Assembly (NCBI GenBank): GCA_964457935.1
Contig: CAYWFC010000008.1
Coordinates: 1 to 31,563 of the forward strand
DNA from: STF1-107 sp964457935
GTDB taxonomy: Bacteria > Bacillota > Clostridia > Christensenellales > UBA1242
Direction of reading: 5' to 3'
Length of the DNA: 31,563 bases
Shown: piece by piece, positions 17,572 to 25,360 of the stretch
Position numbering within the stretch: the stretch's first letter is position 1
Layout: every line of letters starts with the position of its first letter
The notes under the pieces: model-generated
Databases searched by the model: none
Seen by the model: the letters and a program-made list of their open reading frames with translations, nothing else
What the model was told of the DNA's origin: nothing
Translations under genes and position numbers: made by a program

Positions 17572-18438
17572 TTACAAATGCAGGTCTTTATTCACATACA
17601 CGCTCAGCGCTTGATTTAGTAGAGATATATCATATTTGTCTGCAGTGTATTTGACACCATCTATCACACACATAGTGTCTGAGTCAGACTTTAATTTAAT
17701 ATCTCTGATCCAATACTGCTTGCAGTAATCATTGTATATGTGTTTCGCATTTAGTATATCTGTCAGCATACTATAATTACCCACATCCTTCCTATCGAAT
17801 ATCAGCACATTCATCCTATCATCAGTGAGATTAGATAGGGGGCTAATCTTGATATTATTCTCAAAGCGTGTACCATTGCACACCACGAGTTCTGCGAAGC
17901 GCGCGTTCTTTAGTTTATTCTCATTTAGCTCCACATCCATAGTGAGGTCATCAGCAGACTTCATGGCGCTCAGCCCAGACAGCAGACTGCACGTGCGCAT
18001 AGGACGGCTAAATCTCTTGGCGTATTCCACAGTAAACCCAAATGAGATAGAATTAATGGCGCGGACATCGTTGCACTGTATGATATCTATTTTTGTCTTC
18101 ACACCATTCAAAATATCTAGTATGGCGTATTTATAGTTCTTAGGTATATGCAAGATATCGCTAATATTCTGCGTACCGTCACCGCGCACCAGCCCGAGCG
18201 TGCAAGTATCCAAGTCCAGCCCATTCACGATGTGGTAAATACTGCTGTCCCCACCCACATTGACAAAGTCTGTCTCTCCGCGCTCGACCAGTCTCTGCAC
18301 CAATTCTGTAAATTCTCCGTCGTGCTCCACGAAGTATACCAAAAAGTCTATCTTTTTGGCTTTCAAAAATCTCACAACTCTCTTTGCTGTCTTTTTGCTT
18401 TTGCTTCCTTCAAAAGTGTTTACTAATATATTGTACAT
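17572..18438 (-). CDS. Diacylglycerol kinase/YegS-like lipid kinase homologue with altered GGDGT motif
   Basis: A 288-residue relative of DgkB, BmrU and YegS, which phosphorylate diacylglycerol or related lipids at the membrane. The family's N-terminal N-P-x-S-G nucleotide loop appears as VNTFEGSKSKK (residues 6-16), and the GGDGT catalytic motif reads GGDSS (62-66). The second loop, normally P-L-G-T-G-N-D-F-A, reads RGDGTQNIS, keeping G-x-G-T-x-N. The start at 18438 is chosen because it matches the family N-terminus; the frame extends 14 codons further but that part lies over the promoter. No clear Shine-Dalgarno. It stands alone, divergent from cca. The substitutions leave its activity or substrate uncertain; it may be a divergent enzyme or a regulator. 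Confidence 0.75.
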   Translation of the reverse strand: MYNILVNTFEGSKSKKTAKRVVRFLKAKKIDFLVYFVEHDGEFTELVQRLVERGETDFVNVGGDSSIYHIVNGLDLDTCTLGLVRGDGTQNISDILHIPKNYKYAILDILNGVKTKIDIIQCNDVRAINSISFGFTVEYAKRFSRPMRTCSLLSGLSAMKSADDLTMDVELNENKLKNARFAELVVCNGTRFENNIKISPLSNLTDDRMNVLIFDRKDVGNYSMLTDILNAKHIYNDYCKQYWIRDIKLKSDSDTMCVIDGVKYTADKYDISLLNQALSVYVNKDLHL

Positions 18439-18460
18439 AATGATTAATCTTATTATTGAC

Positions 18461-18489
18461 ATTATAATAAAAAATAACAAAAATGTAAA
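18461..18489 (-). promoter_or_regulatory. Sigma-A-type promoter of the lipid kinase gene
   Basis: Minus strand: TTTACA (18489-18484), spacer exactly 17, TATAAT (18466-18461). The predicted start near 18454 gives a leader of about 16 bases without an obvious ribosome binding site. Confidence 0.65.
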
Positions 18490-18507
18490 TAACTTTTGAT
18501 ATTTTAT

Positions 18508-18535
18508 TTGATTTTGTCTGAGATTTTGTTACAAT
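18508..18535 (+). promoter_or_regulatory. Promoter of cca, predicted leaderless
   Basis: TTGATT (18508-18513), spacer 16, TACAAT (18530-18535). Six bases then separate the -10 box from the ATG at 18542, the same geometry as at addB, so the transcript should start at the start codon. No Shine-Dalgarno is present. Confidence 0.6.
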
Positions 18536-18541
18536 CATATT

Positions 18542-19729
18542 ATGAATATCCCACAGTCTCTAACCAATCTAGCAAAAATTCTCTCTCCGCTCGCCCCGCT
18601 GTATGTAGTAGGCGGTGCTGTGCGCGATTTTTTGCTCGGCAGGGATTACACCGACATAGACATATGTAGCAGTGCCACGCCTGACCAAGTAATGGGCTTA
18701 TTGTATAGTACGAGGTATATTTGCCACGACATAAACAAACACCTAGGCAAATTGCTCATCACGATAGACGGCGACCGCTACGAATACACGACTTTTAGGA
18801 CTGAGAGTTATGCCGAAAAGGGCGACCACACTCCTAGTGTCACGTCTTTCACATCTGACATAGCGGTAGACTGCCTGCGACGCGATTTCACTGTCAATGC
18901 TTTGTACTATGACATATTGTCCGAGCGTGTCGTGGACTTGGTGGGTGGCGTGGACGATCTGCGAGCACAGGTCATCCGCACAGCGCACTCGCCTGAGATT
19001 ACATTCCATGACGACGGGTTGAGACTATTGCGCATGGTCAGATTTGCACTAGAATTAGACTTCGACATTGACAGTGCCACTATAGACAGCGCGCGCCAAA
19101 ATGCTCAAAATCTGCGTGCCATATCGCACGAGCGCATACGTGCAGAATTAACCAAAATATTCGCAAATAATTTACAAAATGCCATAAAAAGCGCAAAAAT
19201 TATGCAAAAATGCCACTTTTTTGACTATATTTTCAGTTTTTTGCCAAAAAAAATAAATTTTGAATATTTATCTAGAGCAAAAAATACAAACAGGTTTTTG
19301 GCGTTTTGTGTAGATATATTTTACGCTAGCGGATTAGACATAGACGAATACATCGCGCATATCAGCAGAGATTTGTGCCTGACAAAAGACGAAAAATCTC
19401 ACCTAAAGATGTTATTGCGCGGACTGGATGAAATAAGTAGATTTGACGAAAAATTTATGCTACAATATTATATCATTCGAGAAGAATTGTGTGACCTGTG
19501 CTCGCCCGACATCAGCGTCGCCATTCGCAGTGCATATGCGGACAAGATATCTCAAAAGGCACCGTTTGCTATCAGCGACCTAGATATCAGCGCGAGCGAC
19601 CTCATTGTTCTAGGAGTGGCGCGGACTGCAGTTTCTGCCACATTGCACGACCTACTGCTAGACGCATTCGCCCACCCTGAGCACAATGACAAAAATTACT
19701 TGATAGCACACATTAAGGAGAAAATATGA
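18542..19729 (+). CDS. cca: CCA-adding tRNA nucleotidyltransferase
   Basis: Adds or repairs the 3'-terminal CCA of tRNAs. The 395-residue protein is a class II nucleotidyltransferase: YVVGGAVRDFLLGRDYTDIDI at residues 21-41 contains the GG-x-VRD signature and the metal-binding D38 and D40. The RRDFTVNALYYD motif and the DDGLRLLRMVRFALEL helix of the nucleotide-selecting neck follow. The C-terminal body is helical and relatively divergent. ATG 18542 lacks a Shine-Dalgarno and sits directly behind a promoter. The end overlaps rmuC by four bases (ATGA). Whether it adds C, A or both cannot be settled from motifs alone. Confidence 0.92.
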   Translation: MNIPQSLTNLAKILSPLAPLYVVGGAVRDFLLGRDYTDIDICSSATPDQVMGLLYSTRYICHDINKHLGKLLITIDGDRYEYTTFRTESYAEKGDHTPSVTSFTSDIAVDCLRRDFTVNALYYDILSERVVDLVGGVDDLRAQVIRTAHSPEITFHDDGLRLLRMVRFALELDFDIDSATIDSARQNAQNLRAISHERIRAELTKIFANNLQNAIKSAKIMQKCHFFDYIFSFLPKKINFEYLSRAKNTNRFLAFCVDIFYASGLDIDEYIAHISRDLCLTKDEKSHLKMLLRGLDEISRFDEKFMLQYYIIREELCDLCSPDISVAIRSAYADKISQKAPFAISDLDISASDLIVLGVARTAVSATLHDLLLDAFAHPEHNDKNYLIAHIKEKI

Positions 19730-20991
19730 CAATATACATACTGATAGCCGTAGTCGGCGTTTTGAGCCTAAGTAGCCTAATCACCAATGTAGTCGTGATG
19801 CGAAAATCGCGCGCACACTCTACCGACCCTGCCGACATCATAGAGAGCGTGAAGCGCGCCAATATGGATAATTACCAACTCATATTGTCCAATATCAACG
19901 ACAGCGAGATGCGCACGCAAAATACTATCAGCAATATCACCAATACGCAAAAACTAGAATTCGACAGCATTCAGAAAAAAGTAGATATGCTGACCGAGCG
20001 CAACGAGCAAAAGATAGCCAAATTGACCGCCGACGTGAATGAAAATCTCAAAACTATGCGCGAGCAAAACGAAAAGAGCCTAAACCAAATGCGCGACACA
20101 GTAGACGAGAAATTGAACGTATCACTTAGCAATCGTCTCAACGAGAGTTTCTCCAAAATCCAGCAAAGCATGGAGAGCGTAGGCATGCGTTTAGGCGAGA
20201 TGAAGGCACTCGAAAACAATGTCGTAGACCTGAAACTAATGCTCAGCAATGTCAAGTCACGCGGAGTGTGGGGCGAAGTAATGCTAAACAATCTACTCGA
20301 GCAAATGCTGTCGCCTAATCAATTCAAAGCCAATGTCCAAGTCAAGAACAACAGCAAAGAGCGCGTGGACTTCGTAGTGGTGATGCCGGGCAAGGACGAC
20401 CGAGACATATATTTACCTATAGACAGCAAATTCCCGCTCGAGGATTACTACAGACTAGCCGACGCCACCGACCATGCTGATACAGAAAATATAGAGAAAT
20501 ACCAAAAACAACTCTCCAAGCGAATAAAAGAAGAAGCGCGCAAAATACACGACAAATACATCAACCTACCAGTGACGACAGACTTTGCCGTACTATTTTT
20601 GCCTATCGAAGGGCTGTACGCCGAAGTGGTCAAAGACATAGCGCTGGTGGACTATATCCAGACCAATTACAAGGTGATGCTGTGTGGCCCTACCACCTTA
20701 GCTGCCTTCCTAAATAGCCTGCAAATGGGCTTCAAGACTATGTATATAGAGAAAAGGAGTAGCGAATTGTGGAAATTGCTGGCGCAGTTCAAGAATGAGT
20801 TCGAGAAATTCGTTTCCCTGCTACTCAAGACGCAAAACAAAATCCAAGACGCCAACTCCACCATCGAGCAAGCCACCAGTTCTAGTCGCAAGATAGCCAA
20901 AAAACTAGGCGACGTGGGTCAAGTAGTGGGGCTGGATATGACAGACGCCGACGTACTGCCACCTGCTGACGACGACTCGGCTAAAAATTGA
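19726..20991 (+). CDS. rmuC: DNA recombination protein RmuC
   Basis: RmuC-family protein, 421 residues, implicated in limiting inverted-repeat recombination and containing a nuclease-like core. It has one N-terminal membrane helix (about residues 3-25), a long coiled coil (about 60-150, rich in N, Q, E and K), then the RmuC domain beginning SRGVWGEVMLNNLLEQ and containing VDFVVVMPG, LPIDSKFPLEDY and FLPIEGLYAEV. AAGGAG lies seven bases before the ATG, which overlaps the cca stop, so cca and rmuC form an operon. The membrane anchor is common in Gram-positive members. Confidence 0.93.
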   Translation: MTIYILIAVVGVLSLSSLITNVVVMRKSRAHSTDPADIIESVKRANMDNYQLILSNINDSEMRTQNTISNITNTQKLEFDSIQKKVDMLTERNEQKIAKLTADVNENLKTMREQNEKSLNQMRDTVDEKLNVSLSNRLNESFSKIQQSMESVGMRLGEMKALENNVVDLKLMLSNVKSRGVWGEVMLNNLLEQMLSPNQFKANVQVKNNSKERVDFVVVMPGKDDRDIYLPIDSKFPLEDYYRLADATDHADTENIEKYQKQLSKRIKEEARKIHDKYINLPVTTDFAVLFLPIEGLYAEVVKDIALVDYIQTNYKVMLCGPTTLAAFLNSLQMGFKTMYIEKRSSELWKLLAQFKNEFEKFVSLLLKTQNKIQDANSTIEQATSSSRKIAKKLGDVGQVVGLDMTDADVLPPADDDSAKN

Positions 20992-21035
20992 CAAATATCG
21001 CGTATATGTGAGCCATTTATACACAAAATAATACC

Positions 21036-22424
21036 ATGAACAGATTATTTCGTGTGCTGACGCTAGTAGCATTGCTGTGGCTCTCAGCATTTGGCATAGT
21101 GTCATCATCGACGACCGAGATGACTGTGGAGTGTGTCGCTCCGCTAGATTTTTCTGCACCCGTAGTGACGCCAGACCCGTATGCCACCATACTAGAGCGC
21201 GAAGTGACTACCGCCAGCACATCGGACCCTACGACATTCACATTCGTCTATGACAGCAAGTGCTGGACATTCACTCCTCGCTCGCTCGTGGCACATACAT
21301 TCGACCGCCAGTACGAGATAGCCAAATACCACCGCAACGGCTCTAAAACAGACAAAATGAAGCAAATCAACAAAGCAATCAGCATAGGCATATCCAAGCA
21401 AAACGCATTTGACTATATGTATCATGGTCTGGGCGATGTCGTCCGCACTATGACCAAAGCCATAGACAGACAAAAGCGCGACGCCACCATGACACTCAAG
21501 CCAAACTACACCCAGCCGTTCGTCATCACTGCCGAGACCATAGGCAAGCGTGTGGACATAGTATCGCTGTATGAAGAGATATATCGCCAGTATTATCAGC
21601 GCGACAAAATAGTAATCAATGTCCCCGTCATTATGGATTATCCCACCGTCACCGCCCAGAAATTAAGAGCGCGCACCGCCCTGCGAGGCGAATACAGCAC
21701 CAATATAGCGTCATCATCCACCGCCCGCAAGCACAATGTCAAGAAATCTCTCCTAGCGCTCAATGGCTTGTGTGTACGCCCGAGCGAAAAGGTATCTTTT
21801 AATGCCACAGTGGGCAGGCGCACAGAAGAAAACGGCTACAAATCTGCCAAAATCATCATAGACGGCGAGTTCGTCGAAGGCACTGGCGGAGGAGTATGTC
21901 AGACATCTACCACGCTGTACAACGCATTGCTTTTGTCCGCCATAGATGTGCTGACAGTGCACAAACACAGCCAGCGCGTGAGCTATGTACCAGTCGGGCT
22001 GGATGCCATGGTGAATTACGGCTCGAGCGACCTAGTGTTTATGAATAACACCGCCCACGACATATACATCATTACGCGCTACACCGACAGTAAAATCACT
22101 GTCCGCATATACGGCGACGCGCTCGAGAGCGGTGTGCACTACCAGACTGTGAGCGAGACAGAAGAAATCTTGCCCCCTGACGCCATGGACGTGCTGATAG
22201 ACACCGAGGGCAAATATTTAGACAAAGTGAAGTATGATGACGAATCTTTCATACTCAAGCCTCAAAAGAGTGGCATTATAGCCAAAAGTTACCTGTGCAA
22301 ATACCACAACGGCGTGCTAGTGGACAAAAAGTTTTTGCGCAGAGAGACATACCGAGCCCAAAACGGCGTCAAAATCTACGGCGCTACCCCACACAGCGAG
22401 CGAGTGAGCGTCACCACCGAGTAG
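21036..22424 (+). CDS. VanW family protein
   Basis: A 462-residue cell-envelope protein. An N-terminal membrane or signal segment (LFRVLTLVALLWLSAFGIV, residues 4-22) is followed by an extracytoplasmic region. Residues 60-220 resemble the putative peptidoglycan-binding region often found before VanW domains. The VanW domain at about 225-365 has SFNATVGRRTEENGY and GGGVCQTSTTLYNALLLS, the most conserved parts of the family. A G5-like tail follows. Function of VanW is not established; it was first noted in a vancomycin-resistance cluster, but stand-alone copies like this are common in Clostridia and do not imply resistance. The ATG lacks a clear Shine-Dalgarno and lies 44 bases after rmuC, so it is probably in the same transcript. 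Confidence 0.88.
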   Translation: MNRLFRVLTLVALLWLSAFGIVSSSTTEMTVECVAPLDFSAPVVTPDPYATILEREVTTASTSDPTTFTFVYDSKCWTFTPRSLVAHTFDRQYEIAKYHRNGSKTDKMKQINKAISIGISKQNAFDYMYHGLGDVVRTMTKAIDRQKRDATMTLKPNYTQPFVITAETIGKRVDIVSLYEEIYRQYYQRDKIVINVPVIMDYPTVTAQKLRARTALRGEYSTNIASSSTARKHNVKKSLLALNGLCVRPSEKVSFNATVGRRTEENGYKSAKIIIDGEFVEGTGGGVCQTSTTLYNALLLSAIDVLTVHKHSQRVSYVPVGLDAMVNYGSSDLVFMNNTAHDIYIITRYTDSKITVRIYGDALESGVHYQTVSETEEILPPDAMDVLIDTEGKYLDKVKYDDESFILKPQKSGIIAKSYLCKYHNGVLVDKKFLRRETYRAQNGVKIYGATPHSERVSVTTE

Positions 22425-22455
22425 CGCGCGAGCATATACTACGCTAGGGGTAGGT

Positions 22456-23514
22456 ATGACCATATCAGTATGTATGATAGTGCGCGACGAAGCCGACGTG
22501 CTAGAGCGACTACTCGCTCAAGTGGCAAAATTCGCCGACCAGATAGTGATAGTAGACACAGGCAGTGTGGACGCGACCAAAGAGATAGCGCGCAAGTACA
22601 CGCACGACGTATACGACTACGCGTGGTGCGATGACTTCGCTTCTGCCAGAAATTACTCATTGGCGCTAGCCAAATGTGACTACATTATGTGGCTCGACGC
22701 CGACGACTACATCACTGACGACAATGTCGCCAAGATATGCTCTCTAAAGCGCGGCCCCGCACCAAAAGACCTATATATGTGCCGATATGCGACGCATTTT
22801 GACGCGCTGGGTACGCCGACATTCATTTTCTACCGCGAGCGGATATTCTGCCGAGACAAAGGCTACTCATTCGAGGGTTTCGTGCACGAATGCATAGTGC
22901 CGAGCGGTGACATAGCGTATAGCGACATCACAGTCGAGCATCGCAAGGTCAAGACCACCTACTCGCGACGAAATCTAGATATATATCGAAAGCACTTGCG
23001 AGCAGGCGCTAGTCTCGACACCCGCTCGCAGTACTACTACGCCAAAGAGCTGTATTACCATGGGTATTACGCCAAAGCCATACGCGAACTAAATAAATTC
23101 CTGCACCGCAAAGACCAGTTTTTCCCTAATGTAGTAGATGCGTACCTCACAGTGTCGAAGTGTCTCACATCTCGGGGCGACTACCGAGGCGCTATGCGTA
23201 TGTGGGGGCGTTATCTGTCCGAATACGCACCTGACAGCGAAGTTTGTTGCGAGATAGCAGATATATTTTGGCACATGGGCAAGGTAGCTGAGGCTATATA
23301 TTATTATCGCAGTAGCCTGCACATCAAGCCTGACGACACGAGTGGGCAATTCATCAGGACTGAGTACTACCACCTAGTGCCGTTGTTGCAGTTGACGTGC
23401 ATTTACTACCAGACTGGCCACTACGACCAAGCGAAGTATTACCACTCGCAATGCCGTCGTCTATATCCGCACCACCCCACTGTGATATATAATGAACAAT
23501 TTTTTACCTCATAA
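22456..23514 (+). CDS. Family 2 glycosyltransferase with C-terminal TPR-like repeats
   Basis: A 352-residue cytoplasmic glycosyltransferase. The GT-A fold begins SVCMIVRDEADVLERLL, with VIVDTGSVDATKEIA at about 30-47 and the metal/nucleotide-sugar motif DADD at 81-84 (MWLDADDYI). A YSFEGFVHE motif near 140 is typical of the SunS/WaaE-like subgroup. Residues about 190-350 form TPR-like helical repeats (YYAKELYYHGYYAKAIREL; AIYYYRSSLHIKPDD). AGGGG lies upstream, 31 bases after the VanW gene. The acceptor is unknown; similar enzymes modify proteins, peptides or cell-surface glycans. Confidence 0.88.
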   Translation: MTISVCMIVRDEADVLERLLAQVAKFADQIVIVDTGSVDATKEIARKYTHDVYDYAWCDDFASARNYSLALAKCDYIMWLDADDYITDDNVAKICSLKRGPAPKDLYMCRYATHFDALGTPTFIFYRERIFCRDKGYSFEGFVHECIVPSGDIAYSDITVEHRKVKTTYSRRNLDIYRKHLRAGASLDTRSQYYYAKELYYHGYYAKAIRELNKFLHRKDQFFPNVVDAYLTVSKCLTSRGDYRGAMRMWGRYLSEYAPDSEVCCEIADIFWHMGKVAEAIYYYRSSLHIKPDDTSGQFIRTEYYHLVPLLQLTCIYYQTGHYDQAKYYHSQCRRLYPHHPTVIYNEQFFTS

Positions 23515-23518
23515 ACTC

Positions 23519-23547
23519 TTGATAAAACTATAGTATTGTGCTAGAAT
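23519..23547 (+). promoter_or_regulatory. Sigma-A-type promoter of the signal peptidase gene
   Basis: TTGATA (23519-23524), spacer exactly 17, TAGAAT (23542-23547). Transcription should start near 23554, within or just before the GAGGA ribosome binding site, leaving a leader of about 11 bases. Confidence 0.65.
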
Positions 23548-23564
23548 ATATGCGAGGAAATATT

Positions 23565-24254
23565 ATGGCAATATCAACCAAAAAGAAATATTTTATCCAG
23601 ACGCTATTATTGACGTTTATGTGGATCATATTGTTAATATTCGGTTTCGTTTTATCATTCAATGTAGTATATTTGCAAGCGCGCGTCGTAGGCTCGTCTA
23701 TGCAACCCACTCTCAACGATGGCATCACTAGCGAAACTCAGAAAGGTGACTATGTGTGTGTCAATAGATTCGTCTGTGGCAAGAAAAACGACATAGTGGC
23801 AGTACGCGAAGACGACAATAATATGGTCATCAAGCGCTTGGTGGCAGTAGGCGGAGACAGGGTCAGATTTGAATACGATGAAGACAATCAGATAGTGTAC
23901 CTATATGTGAACGATGAAATATGTGACTCAAGGACAGTGGATATAGAAAACAGAACACATAACGCGCCATTGACTTTTGACAATGCTATGCCATACTATA
24001 TGTCAAAAATGTTTCGCGAAGCTTTTATCAAAATATACCCTGAGATGTTTGATGATAGAGGCAATCTAATATTGGCAGAAGACGAAGTATTCCTAAAAGG
24101 AGATAATTGGGCCACATCTAAAGACAGTGCCATAGAAGGTCCTGTCAAGGCGTCCTGCCTGATCGGACGCGTGGATATAGTGTCTAAAGAAAAACATAGT
24201 ACTATACTCATCGTGATTAGATATTTAATCAATATATTCAAAATCAAAGCATAA
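23565..24254 (+). CDS. Signal peptidase I
   Basis: Membrane serine protease that removes signal peptides from secreted proteins; 229 residues. One N-terminal membrane helix (about residues 10-35) leads into VVGSSMQPTL with catalytic Ser45, and Lys90 in VIKRLVAVGGD is the general base. The later family box is present as KGDNWATSKDS (usually followed by R). The start at 23565 is chosen because GAGGA precedes it by seven bases; an upstream in-frame codon at 23538 overlaps the -10 box. It has its own promoter and is followed by a long A-rich, G-free stretch. Its presence fits the secreted and membrane proteins in the window. Confidence 0.92.
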   Translation: MAISTKKKYFIQTLLLTFMWIILLIFGFVLSFNVVYLQARVVGSSMQPTLNDGITSETQKGDYVCVNRFVCGKKNDIVAVREDDNNMVIKRLVAVGGDRVRFEYDEDNQIVYLYVNDEICDSRTVDIENRTHNAPLTFDNAMPYYMSKMFREAFIKIYPEMFDDRGNLILAEDEVFLKGDNWATSKDSAIEGPVKASCLIGRVDIVSKEKHSTILIVIRYLINIFKIKA

Positions 24255-24411
24255 CTAAAAAAATAAAAATAATAAATAAAAAATAAAAAATATAATATAA
24301 ATAAAATAAATATTACAATATAAATTAAATAAATAAAAAAATAAATATATTTACATATAAAATACCTATAAAAAATATATAAATATATCTACAAATAAAA
24401 TAATATACACC
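24255..24411. other. A-rich, G-free low-complexity stretch behind signal peptidase gene
   Basis: The plus strand has no G at all from 24250 to 24419 and few C residues; it is made of A-runs and TAAA/TAAT/ATAT units. I see no ORF or hairpin in it. It would form an unstructured 3' tail of the signal peptidase transcript ahead of the terminator. Confidence 0.75.
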
Positions 24412-24449
24412 AAAAAAATGGGCTTTATACTATATAAAGTCCATTTTTT
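24412..24449. terminator. Bidirectional terminator between signal peptidase and radC
   Basis: A 15-bp stem AAAAAATGGGCTTTA (24413-24427) with TAAAGTCCATTTTTT (24435-24449) containing one G-T pair, and a short loop that can pair further. A-run and T-run on either side make it usable from both strands. Confidence 0.85.
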
Positions 24450-24510
24450 AATATCGAAATAATTAATTAATTTAATGTCGAAATAATTATTTTTATTTAA
24501 TGTCGAAAAA
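24450..24510. repeat. Three tandem copies of a 24-25-base unit behind the terminator
   Basis: AATATCGAAATAATTA at 24450 recurs as AATGTCGAAATAATTA at 24474 and as AATGTCGAAAAATA at 24499. Period 24 then 25. It lies between the terminator and the radC stop and is non-coding. Confidence 0.75.
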
Positions 24511-24536
24511 TATAAATATTTATATATTTTTAGCTA

Positions 24537-25349
24537 TTAATTATCTTTTTTGTCATCAGGGACATCACTGTCGCGAATATGATCAAAGTCACGAGGAGGG
24601 AGACATTGCCCGAGGTAACTCGTCCTCTGGTAATATACTTCGCCTAGAGTCAAGCAAACTTCTTCGTGCATTTTGTGCAAATCATGCATGCCATAAGAAT
24701 AAAACTTGTCATCTGCCATAATGATATGGTCGTTGAATTTTATACCCAGCAAGTAGCACAAATACATCAATTTCTTCGTAGTGACAGTGTCTTCTCTCGA
24801 CGGTGTAGGGTCACCATTTGGGTGCGTGTGCACGATGACTATGCTCTTGGTATTGATAGGCAGGATATTCTTCAATATACTACTCACATCTACCTGCACC
24901 GACACTGGATTGTTTTGACCAAAATCAATCATACGTATGAGTTTGTTATTGGCATCTAGACACACCACATACATCACTTCCACTCTGGTCACATGGTAAT
25001 ACTTCCTGAAATAATCTACTATATCTCTAGGCGTGCACAGTCTGATGTCATCTTCGGGTTTGATCTTCTTACACATTTCGAACAAATCCGGCAAGCGTGA
25101 CAGAAACAATGCAGTCTCAGCACCCACGCCATTGACGCTCATCAATTCATTGATGCTGGCGTTTACCACAGCGCCGATGTTGCCAAAATCACTAATCAGC
25201 GCGTGCGCCAAGGCATTGGTATCTTTGTACGGAATAGTATAGGTCAATAGCCACTCTAACACCTCATGCTCACTTAGTGTCTCCAAGCCAAATTTCCTAA
25301 TCTTGTTCTTCAATCTTTGTCTATGACCTGAGTGTATATTGTTAGTCAA
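24537..25349 (-). CDS. radC: RadC family protein (JAB/MPN domain)
   Basis: A 270-residue UPF0758/RadC protein. The N-terminus (HSGHRQRLKNK, then HEVLEWLLTYTIPYKDTN) is the usual Clostridia form. A helix-hairpin-helix-like segment (ELMSVNGVGAETA, about 68-80) follows. The JAMM metal motif is complete: H174 and H176 in HTHPNGDPTPSRED, S184 and D187. The biochemical role is unresolved despite the historic name; it was once linked to DNA repair. The TTG start at 25349 is supported by AAGAGG about nine bases upstream and by conservation of the following residues. It is the third gene of a gyrB-gyrA-radC operon, 11 bases after gyrA. Confidence 0.9.
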   Translation of the reverse strand: MTNNIHSGHRQRLKNKIRKFGLETLSEHEVLEWLLTYTIPYKDTNALAHALISDFGNIGAVVNASINELMSVNGVGAETALFLSRLPDLFEMCKKIKPEDDIRLCTPRDIVDYFRKYYHVTRVEVMYVVCLDANNKLIRMIDFGQNNPVSVQVDVSSILKNILPINTKSIVIVHTHPNGDPTPSREDTVTTKKLMYLCYLLGIKFNDHIIMADDKFYSYGMHDLHKMHEEVCLTLGEVYYQRTSYLGQCLPPRDFDHIRDSDVPDDKKDN

Positions 25350-25360
25350 AGTGAGACCTC

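Noticed and set aside
20988..20993. Perfect TTGACA at the rmuC stop as promoter for the VanW gene
   Set aside because: No -10-like box lies 16-19 bases downstream; the nearest TATAC is about 24 bases away, so the match is probably chance.
21036..22424. VanW gene as evidence of glycopeptide resistance
   Set aside because: No vanH, vanA or vanX genes are present; stand-alone VanW proteins are common in Clostridia.
24450..24510. Short repeats considered as a CRISPR array
   Set aside because: Units are 24-25 bases with no unique spacers and only three copies; no cas genes nearby.
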